From Rhizobium sp. NRK18 (GTDB taxonomy: Bacteria; Pseudomonadota; Alphaproteobacteria; Rhizobiales; Rhizobiaceae), in the NCBI RefSeq assembly GCF_024385575.1, contig NZ_JANFMV010000001.1:1021681-1085680 (forward strand): 64,000 nucleotides of DNA, in the 5' to 3' direction. Below are positions 19,535-28,276 of the stretch, in pieces. A program made the translations under genes and the position numbers. Within the stretch, counting starts at the first letter, position 1. Every line of letters begins with the position of its first letter. The notes under the pieces are model-generated. The model did no database searches, was not told where the DNA came from, and saw nothing but the letters and a program-made list of their open reading frames with translations.

Positions 19535-20725
19535 GTGAGCGTTTCATCCGTCGTCAACGTCTCGATCGAGAATCTCTTCTGCATCGCTGCCGCCTATTCG
19601 GAGGGTACTGCCGGACGCGTTCTGCACGAGGTCTGGCGCCGTTTTGAAGTGGCCCTCGCCGAGAGCTCCTGGCGGTGTGAGCAAAGTGCCTGGGGGGTTC
19701 AGCTCCACCACGAGGTTGCGTCCGATGCCGGGGATCACTTTTCTGATATCGAGGCCATCGTTCACGAGGTCGCCATCTCTCCCGTCGTGATTGGCTCCGT
19801 GCGTGTCATGGTTGCGCTTGGCTTCTACCAAGATCGCCGGCCGGTGGATTTGTTGCCATTGCCGTCCTCGAGTTTGGATGCCGCCCAGTATCGGTTCGAT
19901 ATGGGCACGGCCGTCCTTGCCTATTCGCTTCTAAGAGACGGCGAGATCGCCTTTGCGGAACAGCCAATAGTCAGCGCCGCTGATGGCGTCCGGGTTCTTT
20001 ACAATGAATGCCTGTTACGACTGTCGGGCTACGACGGGGCCGTCCTGGCGCCGAGCGTATATCTTCCTTCTATCGAGCGGTTGGGGTTGACGCGTACGCT
20101 GGATCGCCGTGTCGTGCGTGCAACCATTTTACGGTTGCGCGCACGACCTGACGATGTCCTCGGCTGCAACATATCCGGCCTTTCAGTCTGCAACGATCTC
20201 TGGTGGCACTCCATTGTCCAGGAGCTTCGCGAATGCCCAGACATCGCCAAGCGGCTTGTGCTGGAGGTCACGGAAACGGCATCCCCGCCGGATATCGAAG
20301 ATGCCCTGTCATGCCTGACCGCATTGCGGCAGACAGGATGCCGCATCGCGCTTGATGACTTCGGGGCGGGTGTCAGCTCCATCGCGTTCGCGCGGCAGCT
20401 CCGTCCGCACATCATCAAGATCGACGGTCTCTACGTGCGCGAGACTGTGTCACTCGAAACGGCTGAGGAATTGCTGTCGAGCCTCGTGAGTATGTCGTTG
20501 TGCCTGGCCGACGACGTTGTCGTCGAAGGTGTGGAGGACATTGCCGCCGTTGCCGCCGCCAAGGCTTCGGGAGCGCAATGGCTTCAGGGCTATTTTACCG
20601 GGTGTCCGCAGATACCGGAGGAGCCGAGGCTTCGAAAAGCGTCCCCCCTTTTGTCCGACAAGATTGTCGCTTTCGCGCCGCGGTCCCGCGCTGAAGGTCG
20701 TTGCGACGGCGAGGTCCTGTTATGA
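19535..20725 (+). CDS. EAL-domain c-di-GMP phosphodiesterase
   Basis: A 396-residue cytoplasmic protein. The N-terminal ~125 residues match nothing I recognise (no GGDEF motif). Residues ~140-375 form an EAL domain in which the signature is NECLLR rather than EALLR, but the general-acid/metal residues look intact: Glu158 of ECL, Asn in GCNISG, EVTE, LDDFGAG, KIDG, VVEGVED and QGYF. It is therefore predicted to hydrolyse c-di-GMP to pGpG. It starts with GTG at 19535, with GAGGG about 9 bases upstream. It overlaps the next gene by 4 bases and leads the polysaccharide island, suggesting c-di-GMP control of polymer production. Confidence 0.87.
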   Translation: MSVSSVVNVSIENLFCIAAAYSEGTAGRVLHEVWRRFEVALAESSWRCEQSAWGVQLHHEVASDAGDHFSDIEAIVHEVAISPVVIGSVRVMVALGFYQDRRPVDLLPLPSSSLDAAQYRFDMGTAVLAYSLLRDGEIAFAEQPIVSAADGVRVLYNECLLRLSGYDGAVLAPSVYLPSIERLGLTRTLDRRVVRATILRLRARPDDVLGCNISGLSVCNDLWWHSIVQELRECPDIAKRLVLEVTETASPPDIEDALSCLTALRQTGCRIALDDFGAGVSSIAFARQLRPHIIKIDGLYVRETVSLETAEELLSSLVSMSLCLADDVVVEGVEDIAAVAAAKASGAQWLQGYFTGCPQIPEEPRLRKASPLLSDKIVAFAPRSRAEGRCDGEVLL

Positions 20726-21183
20726 CGCATACGGGATCCAAACAATGGGCCGTGGTTCAGGGCGGAGCCATCGTTCGATCGGCGGCATCGCTTTCGAAAC
20801 TGGCGTCCTTACCGCCCGGTCCGGGTGAGTCGACGCTGTCACGGTACATTCGTTGCATCGAGCCTTTGTTCGGCAGTTTCGATCACCCTCTCATGCAGCT
20901 TCACGATTGCATCAAGGCCGTCGAAACGACCGTGCGAGGCGTGTGTCCGTCATTGAGCGACGACGATGCTAAGGCCATCGTTTCCGTCTACGAGGCGGGC
21001 CTTCTGGCAGGCTACGACGACCTTCCCATTCCGGACGCAGAAGAGATGGCCTCGACGGTTTCCGGCGCCGTGCTGACGAGCGTCGCCGCCACGGCATGGG
21101 AACATGGCAGGGCAATCGGAGAAAGCTGGCGGGCCTACGGCATGCTGGTCTCTGCGCTCATCGAGGGCGATCAGACATGTTGA
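20722..21183 (+). CDS. Hypothetical protein co-translated with EAL protein
   Basis: A 153-residue protein starting in an ATGA overlap with the EAL gene. It is largely helical by composition, with no signal peptide or membrane segment and no family I recognise. The middle reads VETTVRGVCPSLSDDDAKAI. The tight overlap suggests translational coupling and a function linked to the phosphodiesterase, for example as partner or modulator; this is inference. A gap of 148 bases follows before the priming transferase. Confidence 0.7.
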   Translation: MTHTGSKQWAVVQGGAIVRSAASLSKLASLPPGPGESTLSRYIRCIEPLFGSFDHPLMQLHDCIKAVETTVRGVCPSLSDDDAKAIVSVYEAGLLAGYDDLPIPDAEEMASTVSGAVLTSVAATAWEHGRAIGESWRAYGMLVSALIEGDQTC

Positions 21184-21331
21184 ACGCTCTCGCTAACCGG
21201 GCCGCAGGATCCCGTAACGGGTTCCGGCATCCATCAATCCCAACCACCGGAAAGTTGCCCGCGCGGCGGGAGCTCCACCAAGGTCGCAGCACCCTTGGCA
21301 GCGACGCGTCATGGAATTCAGAGGGGACAGT

Positions 21332-22615
21332 ATGTACAGGCATGCAATAGGCTATTGGGACAACCCGGCCCGTCGGCTGTTGAGGATCCGTTACCAGCTT
21401 CTCGGCGGGCTGGCCTTTGCAATCGGCATTCCGCTGTCCCTTCGGATGGCTTTTGTTCCGGAGATCCTGTCGAATAGCAACCATCAGGTCACCGTGTTCG
21501 CGGCGATGATCGCCCATTTTATGGGCTATGTGCTTTACCGCCGTCTGGGCACGTTTCCCGGTGTTGCGGCGGCAGGCGCCATTCTGCCCACCTTCGCCCT
21601 GACCTATGGGCTGGTGTTCCTGATCATATTCTTCTTCCGTCTCGACTACAGCCGGTTCCAGGCCGGAGGATCGTTCCTGTTGTCCTCGCTCTGGTATTTC
21701 GGCCTGGCCGTGGTCGTCAGCAGACTGGAACCAGTGCGTCTGGCCGTGGTGCCGGGGGGCGATGTCACGCAAGTGACCTCCATCAGCGGGGTTGCCTGGC
21801 GCATGCTGGTTTCGCCCGGTGTGCACAACGAACGCATTCAAGGTGTCGTCGCAGATTTGCGGGCCGATCTTTCCGGTGCATGGGAACGCTTTCTTGCCGA
21901 TTGCGCGCTGTCTGGAACGCCGGTCTATCACGTCAAGCAAATCATGGAATCGCTGACGGGCCGCGTTGCGATCGAGCACCTGTCAGAAAACACGCTCGGC
22001 TCGCTCAATCCCAACCAGGCCTACCTGACGATCAAGCACGGGCTTGATTGGCTCGCCGCGGCCGTCTGCCTCACGCTTCTGTCTCCCGCCTTCCTGCTCG
22101 TGGGTCTCCTGATCCGTCTGGAGTCCAACGGTCCGGCCGTCTTCCGGCAGCAGCGCGTCGGATATCACGGCGAGGTCTTCACCATCTACAAGTTCCGCAC
22201 CATGCGCCTTGAGTCGCCGGGGGCGGCAAATGCGCGCGAGCGCGCCATGACCGCAGACGGGGATCCGCGCATTACCCGGCTCGGGCGCTATCTGAGACGC
22301 ACTCGCATCGATGAGCTCCCGCAGATCCTCAATATTCTCAGAGGTGAGATGAGTTGGATCGGTCCACGCCCGGAGGCGTTGCCACTGTCTGTCTGGTACG
22401 AAGAAAAACTCCCTTTCTATCGCTATCGTCACGTTGTGAGGCCGGGAATAACGGGGTGGGCTCAGGTAAATCAAGGTCACGTTGCACAGGTGGAAGATGT
22501 CAACACGAAGCTGCAGTTCGATTTTTACTACATAAAGAACTTTTCACCTTGGTTGGACATCGTGATTTTGTTGAAGACCGTAAAGACTATATTCGGGGGA
22601 TTTGGGGCGAAATGA
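21332..22615 (+). CDS. Priming sugar-1-phosphate transferase (polyprenyl-phosphate hexose-1-P transferase family)
   Basis: A 427-residue membrane protein. The N-terminal half has about four hydrophobic helices with a soluble segment; residues ~235-425 form a bacterial sugar transferase domain (PF02397) with the hallmark KFRTMR, the DPRITRLGRYLRRTRIDELPQ region, MSWIGPRPE, and RPGITGWAQVN. It transfers a hexose-1-phosphate to undecaprenyl phosphate, the first step of repeat-unit assembly. The ATG at 21332 is preferred to 21311 because GAGGGG lies 5 bases before it. The architecture resembles WcaJ/PssY-type enzymes, but the sugar cannot be told from sequence. Confidence 0.92.
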   Translation: MYRHAIGYWDNPARRLLRIRYQLLGGLAFAIGIPLSLRMAFVPEILSNSNHQVTVFAAMIAHFMGYVLYRRLGTFPGVAAAGAILPTFALTYGLVFLIIFFFRLDYSRFQAGGSFLLSSLWYFGLAVVVSRLEPVRLAVVPGGDVTQVTSISGVAWRMLVSPGVHNERIQGVVADLRADLSGAWERFLADCALSGTPVYHVKQIMESLTGRVAIEHLSENTLGSLNPNQAYLTIKHGLDWLAAAVCLTLLSPAFLLVGLLIRLESNGPAVFRQQRVGYHGEVFTIYKFRTMRLESPGAANARERAMTADGDPRITRLGRYLRRTRIDELPQILNILRGEMSWIGPRPEALPLSVWYEEKLPFYRYRHVVRPGITGWAQVNQGHVAQVEDVNTKLQFDFYYIKNFSPWLDIVILLKTVKTIFGGFGAK

Positions 22616-22719
22616 GCAAGATACACTTTGATGGCACATGTGTACGGGGCTCCAGCCGCGTCTGCCTGATCCTTGCCGAGAAATGTGACGCATTCATCGT
22701 GCCGAGGTGTGTCCAATGA
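22612..22719 (+). CDS. Possible 35-residue ORF between sugar transferase and rmlB
   Basis: A short frame beginning in an ATGA overlap with the sugar transferase stop and ending in an ATGA overlap with the rmlB start. The product ([13 protein letters not shown]...) is cysteine-containing and unrecognised. The double overlap is what a translationally coupled gene would show, but it could also be chance in a 100-base gap. Confidence 0.25.
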   Translation: MSKIHFDGTCVRGSSRVCLILAEKCDAFIVPRCVQ

Positions 22720-23759
22720 AACTGCTGATCACCGGGGGGGCAGGTTTCATCGGTTCGGCGGTTGTCCGACTTGCGATTTCGCGCGGGCATTCGGTCGTCA
22801 ATGTCGATGCGCTGACCTATGCGGCCTGCCTCGCCAATATCGCATCTGTTTCCAATAGCCCGCTTTATGCCTTCGAACATGCGGATATACGCGATCGCGG
22901 GGCACTCGATCAGGTCCTTGCCAGGCACGATCCTGATGCCGTCATGCATCTCGCGGCGGAATCTCACGTCGATCGTTCGATTGATGGTCCGGATGCTTTT
23001 GTTCGCACCAATATCAACGGGACCTTCAATATGCTGGAGGCGTCGCGTGCGCATTGGGTCCGAAAGGGCAAGCCGCCCGCATTCCGCTTCCATCACGTCA
23101 GCACCGATGAGGTTTTCGGGTCGTTGCCGGTCGATCCGGAGATACGGTTTACGGAAGAGACACCCTATGATCCGCGCAGTCCCTATTCCGCATCCAAGGC
23201 TGCATCCGATCATCTGGTTCGAGCATGGCACGAGACCTACGGACTGCCCGTGCTGATCACGAATTGCTCCAACAATTACGGCCCTTTCCATTTCCCGGAG
23301 AAGCTGGTGCCTCGCATCATTCTGAAAGCCCTCGCCGGCGAACCCCTGCCGGTTTACGGCGACGGTTCGAATGTGCGCGACTGGCTGTACGTGGAGGATC
23401 ACGCGGCTGCTCTTCTGACGGTCATCGAAAAGGGGAGAGCAGGCCGAAGCTACAACATCGGCGGCTCCAACGAGCGGACCAACCTCGAGGTCGTCCGGAC
23501 ACTCTGCACCATTCTCGACGAAAGGCGCCCGAAGGCGAGCGGCAGCTATCTCGATCAGATCGCGTTCGTCACGGATCGCCCGGGGCATGACGCGCGCTAC
23601 GCGATCAATGCTGATCGGATCCGCGCCGAACTTGGCTGGGTGCCGGCCGTCAGTGTGGAGGAGGGGTTGGATCGTACCGTCCGGTGGTACCTCGACAACG
23701 AAGCCTGGTGGCGCCCCCTCGAAGAGCGGGCCGGCGGTCGTCTGGGCCATGCCGCGTAA
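22716..23759 (+). CDS. rmlB: dTDP-glucose 4,6-dehydratase
   Basis: A 347-residue extended short-chain dehydrogenase. The N-terminus has the NAD motif [10 protein letters not shown], followed by [13 protein letters not shown], the STDEVFG motif with the catalytic Thr-Asp-Glu, YSASKAASD with the Tyr-Lys pair, and [12 protein letters not shown]. It converts dTDP-glucose to dTDP-4-keto-6-deoxyglucose, the second step to dTDP-L-rhamnose. The ATG at 22716 fits the family N-terminus. It is separated from rmlA by 105 bases with no clear feature. Confidence 0.96.
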   Translation: MKLLITGGAGFIGSAVVRLAISRGHSVVNVDALTYAACLANIASVSNSPLYAFEHADIRDRGALDQVLARHDPDAVMHLAAESHVDRSIDGPDAFVRTNINGTFNMLEASRAHWVRKGKPPAFRFHHVSTDEVFGSLPVDPEIRFTEETPYDPRSPYSASKAASDHLVRAWHETYGLPVLITNCSNNYGPFHFPEKLVPRIILKALAGEPLPVYGDGSNVRDWLYVEDHAAALLTVIEKGRAGRSYNIGGSNERTNLEVVRTLCTILDERRPKASGSYLDQIAFVTDRPGHDARYAINADRIRAELGWVPAVSVEEGLDRTVRWYLDNEAWWRPLEERAGGRLGHAA

Positions 23760-23864
23760 AGGTCCGGCCTTCAACACAAGCTCTTGTCATGCCGCCCCGA
23801 CCCGTCTCGATACGGGCGGCGAATATTGGACAGTGGACGCTGCGCGTACCCTGGGAGTGACGTT

Positions 23865-24737
23865 ATGAAACAGCGTAAAGGTATCATTCTTGCCGGTGGA
23901 TCCGGCACGCGGCTCTATCCGGTGACGGTTGGAATGTCCAAACAGCTCCTGCCGCTCTACGACAAGCCGATGATCTATTATCCCATCAGCGCGCTGATGC
24001 TCGCGAATGTTCGGGAAATCGCGATCATCACGACCCCGCAGGATCGGGACCAGTTTCAGCGGGCGCTCGGTGACGGCAGCCAGTGGGGCATCACGTTCAC
24101 CTGGCTGGAACAAGCCTCACCGGATGGTCTTGCCCAAGCGTATCTGCTGGCGGAGGAGTTTCTCGCGGGGGCGCCCTCGGTGATGGCGCTTGGCGACAAC
24201 GTCTTCTTCGGACACGGATTGAGCGCGCTCATGGCGGATGCCGACGCGCAGACACGGGGCGCAACCGTCTTCGGCTACAGGGTGTCGGATCCCGAGCGAT
24301 ACGGCGTCGTGGCGTTCGACGCCGAGGGCCGAGCCTCAAGCATCGTCGAGAAGCCGCAAGAACCCTTGTCGGACTATGCCGTAACCGGCCTCTATTTCAT
24401 GGACGAAACCGCCTCCGAGAAAGCGCGTCAGATAAGGCCGTCGGCGCGTGGCGAGCTCGAAATCACCTCGCTGCTGGAACTCTACATGCTCGAACATTCG
24501 CTGACGGTTCAGCGTATGGGGCGGGGCTATGCCTGGTTCGATACCGGAACCCATTCGAGCCTTCTCGATGCCAGCAACTTCGTGCGTACGCTGCAGAGCC
24601 GGCAAGGACTTCAGGTCGGATCACCGGACGAGATTGCCTACGAGCGTGGTTGGATAGACGCACAGGCGCTGGACGGCCGCATTCGGCTGTTCCGCAAAAA
24701 TGATTACGGCATGTATCTCGCGGGGCTCATTCGATGA
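23865..24737 (+). CDS. rmlA: Glucose-1-phosphate thymidylyltransferase
   Basis: A 290-residue nucleotidyltransferase with the signature LAGGSGTRLYPVT, then SKQLLPLYDKPMIYYP, GDNVFFGHG and EKPQEP, all diagnostic of RmlA. It makes dTDP-glucose from dTTP and glucose-1-phosphate. The ATG at 23865 gives the family N-terminus and usual length; the frame is open upstream to 23784 without family character. With rmlB just upstream and rmlC/rmlD at 44627-46185 it completes a dTDP-rhamnose pathway. Confidence 0.96.
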   Translation: MKQRKGIILAGGSGTRLYPVTVGMSKQLLPLYDKPMIYYPISALMLANVREIAIITTPQDRDQFQRALGDGSQWGITFTWLEQASPDGLAQAYLLAEEFLAGAPSVMALGDNVFFGHGLSALMADADAQTRGATVFGYRVSDPERYGVVAFDAEGRASSIVEKPQEPLSDYAVTGLYFMDETASEKARQIRPSARGELEITSLLELYMLEHSLTVQRMGRGYAWFDTGTHSSLLDASNFVRTLQSRQGLQVGSPDEIAYERGWIDAQALDGRIRLFRKNDYGMYLAGLIR

Positions 24738-24801
24738 GCTGCCGGTCGCACAGCGGGACATGCGTTGCCATCGGATGCCGCGGACGCAGGATGTGTAGCG
24801 C

Positions 24802-26409
24802 ATGAGTACGGGGCAGCTGAATATGGCCCCCAGCAGTGGCACGGATGCCTCACCGGTGAACGGCCGCAGAGGATCGGTGCCGCCGATAATGGGCAGAGCG
24901 CGTTCTTTGGGCGAAAGCACGCTGGTCATGAGCCTGCGGACGATCGTGACGATGTGCATCTCGCTATATTCGGCGCGCATTGTGCTCGCCGAACTCGGCG
25001 CGGTCGACTACGGCGTGTACTTCGCAGTCGCGGGCGTTACCCTCCTGGTATCCTTCCTGAACTCTGCGCTTGCCACGAGCACGCAACGCTTCCTCAGTGT
25101 CGAGTTGGCAGAACCCGACAATACGCGGCTGCGCTCCGTGTTCAGCGCTTCACTGCAGATACATGCGGTGATCGCCCTGCTGACCCTGGTTGCCGCCGAG
25201 ACCTTGGGTCTGTGGTTCGTAAAGACGCATATGGTTTTTCCCGCAGGCCGGCTGGATGCCGCCTTGCTGGCCTTCCATTTCGCCGTTCTGTCAACCGTGA
25301 TCACCATTCTGCAGGTTCCGTACAACGCGACGATGGTGGCCTATCAGCGGTTCTCTGCCTACGCGGCTTTCGACATCGCCTTTGCTGTCCTTCGCCTTAT
25401 GGTCGCACTTCTTCTGATCGTGAGCGACGGGGACCGTCTCAAGACATTCGCGGGCCTGATGTTCACCGTGACCTTTCTTGCCGCGGCTGCGAAGGTGATT
25501 TACTGCACGCGAGCCTATTCTTCCTGCCGGTATCGCCTTTGCTGGGACGGCTCTCTGCTGCGCGGGATGTCAGGCTTTGCCGGCTGGAGCCTCCTGGGGG
25601 CCGCGGCGCAGGTCCTGAATATCCAGGGTATCGGCATCATCCTGAACCTCTTTTTCGGTCCCCTTGCGAATGCCGCGCAGAATATCGCCTTGCAGCTCAG
25701 CAATGCGACGTCGACATTGGCCGCCAACCTTCAGATTGCTTCCGGTCCGCAGATCATCATGGCTCATGCAGCCGGCGACACGGCGCGTTTCCACGCGCTT
25801 GTCGAACGGAGCGCCAGATTTTCCTTCCTGCTCATGCTGGTGCTGATGGCGCCGATGATCGTGGGGATCGATGCCGTGCTCGACATCTGGCTGAAGACCG
25901 CGCCCACGGATGCGAGCGGCATCGCACGGCTCTTGCTCGTGACGGCCCTGATCAACAGCGTATCCTTTCCGCTGATGGCCGCAGCCCAGGCAACTGGCAC
26001 GATACGGACCTACCAGTCACTGGTCGGCGGCCTGATGCTGAGTGCCATTCCGCTTGCCTATCTGACGCTCTCCATGGGAGGCGGCGTGCTGGCCGTTTTC
26101 TACTTGCTCTTGATCCTGTCGGTGCTTTCCCTCGGCGTGCGGCTTTTCATTCTACGCGGTCTGGTCGGGTTGAATGTCGGATGCTTCCTGCGCGTCGTTG
26201 TGTTGCCGAGCCTGGGGATCGCAGCGCTGGTGCTGGCGTTCGGAGCGCTCCTGCGCGTGTGCCTTCCCGACACGATCTTAGGTGAACTTGCAGCGTTGGT
26301 GCTGACCGGTTTCGCCACGCTGCTCGCCGTCTGCTTTCTCGGCATCTCTGCATCCGAGCGGATGGAGGTCTGGCAGGGCATCGTCCGCCGGGTGGGAGCA
26401 TCGTCATGA
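24802..26409 (+). CDS. Wzx-like polysaccharide repeat-unit flippase
   Basis: A 535-residue polytopic membrane protein of the MVF/MOP exporter superfamily (polysaccharide biosynthesis family). It has around 12-14 hydrophobic helices after a ~40-residue polar N-terminus; the ARIVLAELGAVDYGVYFAVA segment is typical of the first helices of Wzx. It would flip undecaprenyl-linked repeat units to the periplasm. It follows rmlA by 64 bases and overlaps the acetyltransferase by 4. Confidence 0.85.
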   Translation: MSTGQLNMAPSSGTDASPVNGRRGSVPPIMGRARSLGESTLVMSLRTIVTMCISLYSARIVLAELGAVDYGVYFAVAGVTLLVSFLNSALATSTQRFLSVELAEPDNTRLRSVFSASLQIHAVIALLTLVAAETLGLWFVKTHMVFPAGRLDAALLAFHFAVLSTVITILQVPYNATMVAYQRFSAYAAFDIAFAVLRLMVALLLIVSDGDRLKTFAGLMFTVTFLAAAAKVIYCTRAYSSCRYRLCWDGSLLRGMSGFAGWSLLGAAAQVLNIQGIGIILNLFFGPLANAAQNIALQLSNATSTLAANLQIASGPQIIMAHAAGDTARFHALVERSARFSFLLMLVLMAPMIVGIDAVLDIWLKTAPTDASGIARLLLVTALINSVSFPLMAAAQATGTIRTYQSLVGGLMLSAIPLAYLTLSMGGGVLAVFYLLLILSVLSLGVRLFILRGLVGLNVGCFLRVVVLPSLGIAALVLAFGALLRVCLPDTILGELAALVLTGFATLLAVCFLGISASERMEVWQGIVRRVGASS

Positions 26410-27275
26410 TGGGCGGAAATGGCATGACTGAACAAGCTGCAGTTCACAAATCCTTTCTCAACAGGATCTTTTCGACCCTTGAGAGTCGCCTTTGGCCCTT
26501 CCGGGTGAACTGGCTCAAGACCGTCTATTTCAACTTTCGCAGCATGCCGCTGCCGGTCGCGATCAAGTTGCCCGTCTACATCCATGCACACACCCAGTTC
26601 TCCAGCCTTTCCGGTCGTGTGGAAATCCGGGGCGAGGTCCGGCGCGGCATGGTGCGCATCGGGAAGCGTGAGGACCGGGGGCAGGGCATCACGAATATTC
26701 GCAACCTTGGACTGATCGTCTTTCACGAGGGCGTGACGATCATGCAAGGCTGCGACATCTATGTCGGCCCAAGGGGCCGGCTTGAGATCGGCAGACGGGC
26801 CCGAATCCGCGAAAACGTCTTCATCTATGCCAGTGCACTGGTAAAGATCGGCGAAATGACCGGGATCGCCTTTCAGACGACGATCTCGGATGATGACTTC
26901 CACTACATTCTCGACACGAAGACGGGGCAGGCCGCCGACTGCAAGGCGGCCGTTGTCATCGGCGCGCGCAACTGGATTGGAAGCCGCACCGTCATCAAGA
27001 AGGGGACGATCACGCCCGACGACGTCATCGTGGCGTCGTCCTACAGCTTGCTGTCAAAGGACTATACGGCGAGCGTGCCGCCTTTCTCCGTATTGGGTGG
27101 CGTTCCCGCCCGCCTGCTGAAGGAGAATATCCGGCGTGTCTTCGACCGGCACTCCGAAGCCGCTTTGCACCGTCACTACGCCACCGGTGACAGACCATTC
27201 GCTCTGGATCTCGAAAAGCAGGATGCCGATGCCTTTTGTCTGGGTACCAGCCAAGGAGAAGCGTCATGCCGCTGA
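26406..27275 (+). CDS. Left-handed beta-helix acyltransferase (hexapeptide repeat)
   Basis: A 289-residue protein. After a ~60-residue helical start, hexapeptide-like repeats run from about residue 85 to 225 (for example IYVGPRGRLEIGRRARI and GTITPDDVIVASSYSLLS), ending in the family's VLGGVPARLLKEN. It resembles WcaF/Maa-type O-acetyltransferases and probably acetylates a sugar of the repeat unit. The histidine in SDDDFHYI may be the catalytic base. It overlaps the flippase and the following glycosyltransferase (by 10 bases). Confidence 0.82.
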   Translation: MMGGNGMTEQAAVHKSFLNRIFSTLESRLWPFRVNWLKTVYFNFRSMPLPVAIKLPVYIHAHTQFSSLSGRVEIRGEVRRGMVRIGKREDRGQGITNIRNLGLIVFHEGVTIMQGCDIYVGPRGRLEIGRRARIRENVFIYASALVKIGEMTGIAFQTTISDDDFHYILDTKTGQAADCKAAVVIGARNWIGSRTVIKKGTITPDDVIVASSYSLLSKDYTASVPPFSVLGGVPARLLKENIRRVFDRHSEAALHRHYATGDRPFALDLEKQDADAFCLGTSQGEASCR

Positions 27276-28276
27276 ACCGGGAAGTGCGCGGAGAAAGCGG
27301 ACGCGTCTCGATAGCGATGGCAACCTATAACGGTGCCGCGCATCTGCGTGCCCAAGTCGAAAGCTTGTTTGGCCAATCGAGGATGCCGGATGAGCTCGTC
27401 GTCCACGACGACGCATCGACTGATGGAACCCAGCAACTGCTGCTTGATATTGCGGAAAAAGCGCCGTTCCCGGTCCGGATATCGCAAGCCGATCGCAATC
27501 ACGGGGTCAATGCTGCTTTCGAGACAGCACTCCGCCATTGCCGGGGCGATATCGTGTTCTTTTGCGATCAGGATGACATCTGGCATCCGGACAAGGTCAA
27601 GGCCTGCCTTGATGCGCTCGATCAGCATCCCGAAGCCGCCTTTGTCTTCTCCGATGCCTCGCAGTTCACTGGTGGATGCAGTGATCTCAGCCAGTCGCTC
27701 TGGCAGCTTTCGGCCTTTTCGCCGGCGCGGCAGATCGCGTTTCGGCGCTCTCCGCTCGAGACGATGCTGAAGGGGGGCAATTTCGTCTACGGCATGGCCT
27801 CAGCCTTCCGTCGCAACGCCATACTGCCCTTTGCCAGGATCGATTGCGATCCGATAGCGATGACTCATGACACATGGTTTTCCCTGCACACAGTGGCCAT
27901 GGGCGCCACAGGCATCGCGCTGCCGCCGCGTCTGGTTCGCTATCGGCGGCATGCCGCGCAGACGAGTGTCGTTCTCGGCGGTGCCGCGGCATTCGGGGAC
28001 GCGGGCCGACAAAAGGCTCAGTTGAGAGCTGCGCGGCTGATCGCGGCACTTCTGACTGTTCGCAGCAATGTCGAGCGCGAGGGCAGGTCACAGGGCATCG
28101 GCGTGACGAGTTCGCTCGCGCATCTGGACCGCAAGATTGCCTTCCTGCAGGCCCGGGAAAACCTCCGTCGGGACCGGCGCATTGCCTCGGCGCTGAAGGC
28201 GATCGCCAATCCGGACTACTGGCACCTGGCCAAGGGGCCGGCCAGTGTCCTGCGCGATTACAGGGGGATCTGGTGA
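27266..28276 (+). CDS. Glycosyltransferase family 2
   Basis: A 336-residue GT-A fold enzyme. The nucleotide-sugar site reads SIAMATYNGA near residue 15 and VVHDDASTDGT; the metal-binding motif is FFCDQDDIW; a later AMTHDTWF contains a candidate catalytic acid. This pattern is common in rhamnosyltransferases such as those of O-antigen clusters, which fits the rml genes here, but the donor is unproven. The ATG at 27266 is chosen because family sequence starts shortly after it. Confidence 0.9.
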   Translation: MPLNREVRGESGRVSIAMATYNGAAHLRAQVESLFGQSRMPDELVVHDDASTDGTQQLLLDIAEKAPFPVRISQADRNHGVNAAFETALRHCRGDIVFFCDQDDIWHPDKVKACLDALDQHPEAAFVFSDASQFTGGCSDLSQSLWQLSAFSPARQIAFRRSPLETMLKGGNFVYGMASAFRRNAILPFARIDCDPIAMTHDTWFSLHTVAMGATGIALPPRLVRYRRHAAQTSVVLGGAAAFGDAGRQKAQLRAARLIAALLTVRSNVEREGRSQGIGVTSSLAHLDRKIAFLQARENLRRDRRIASALKAIANPDYWHLAKGPASVLRDYRGIW

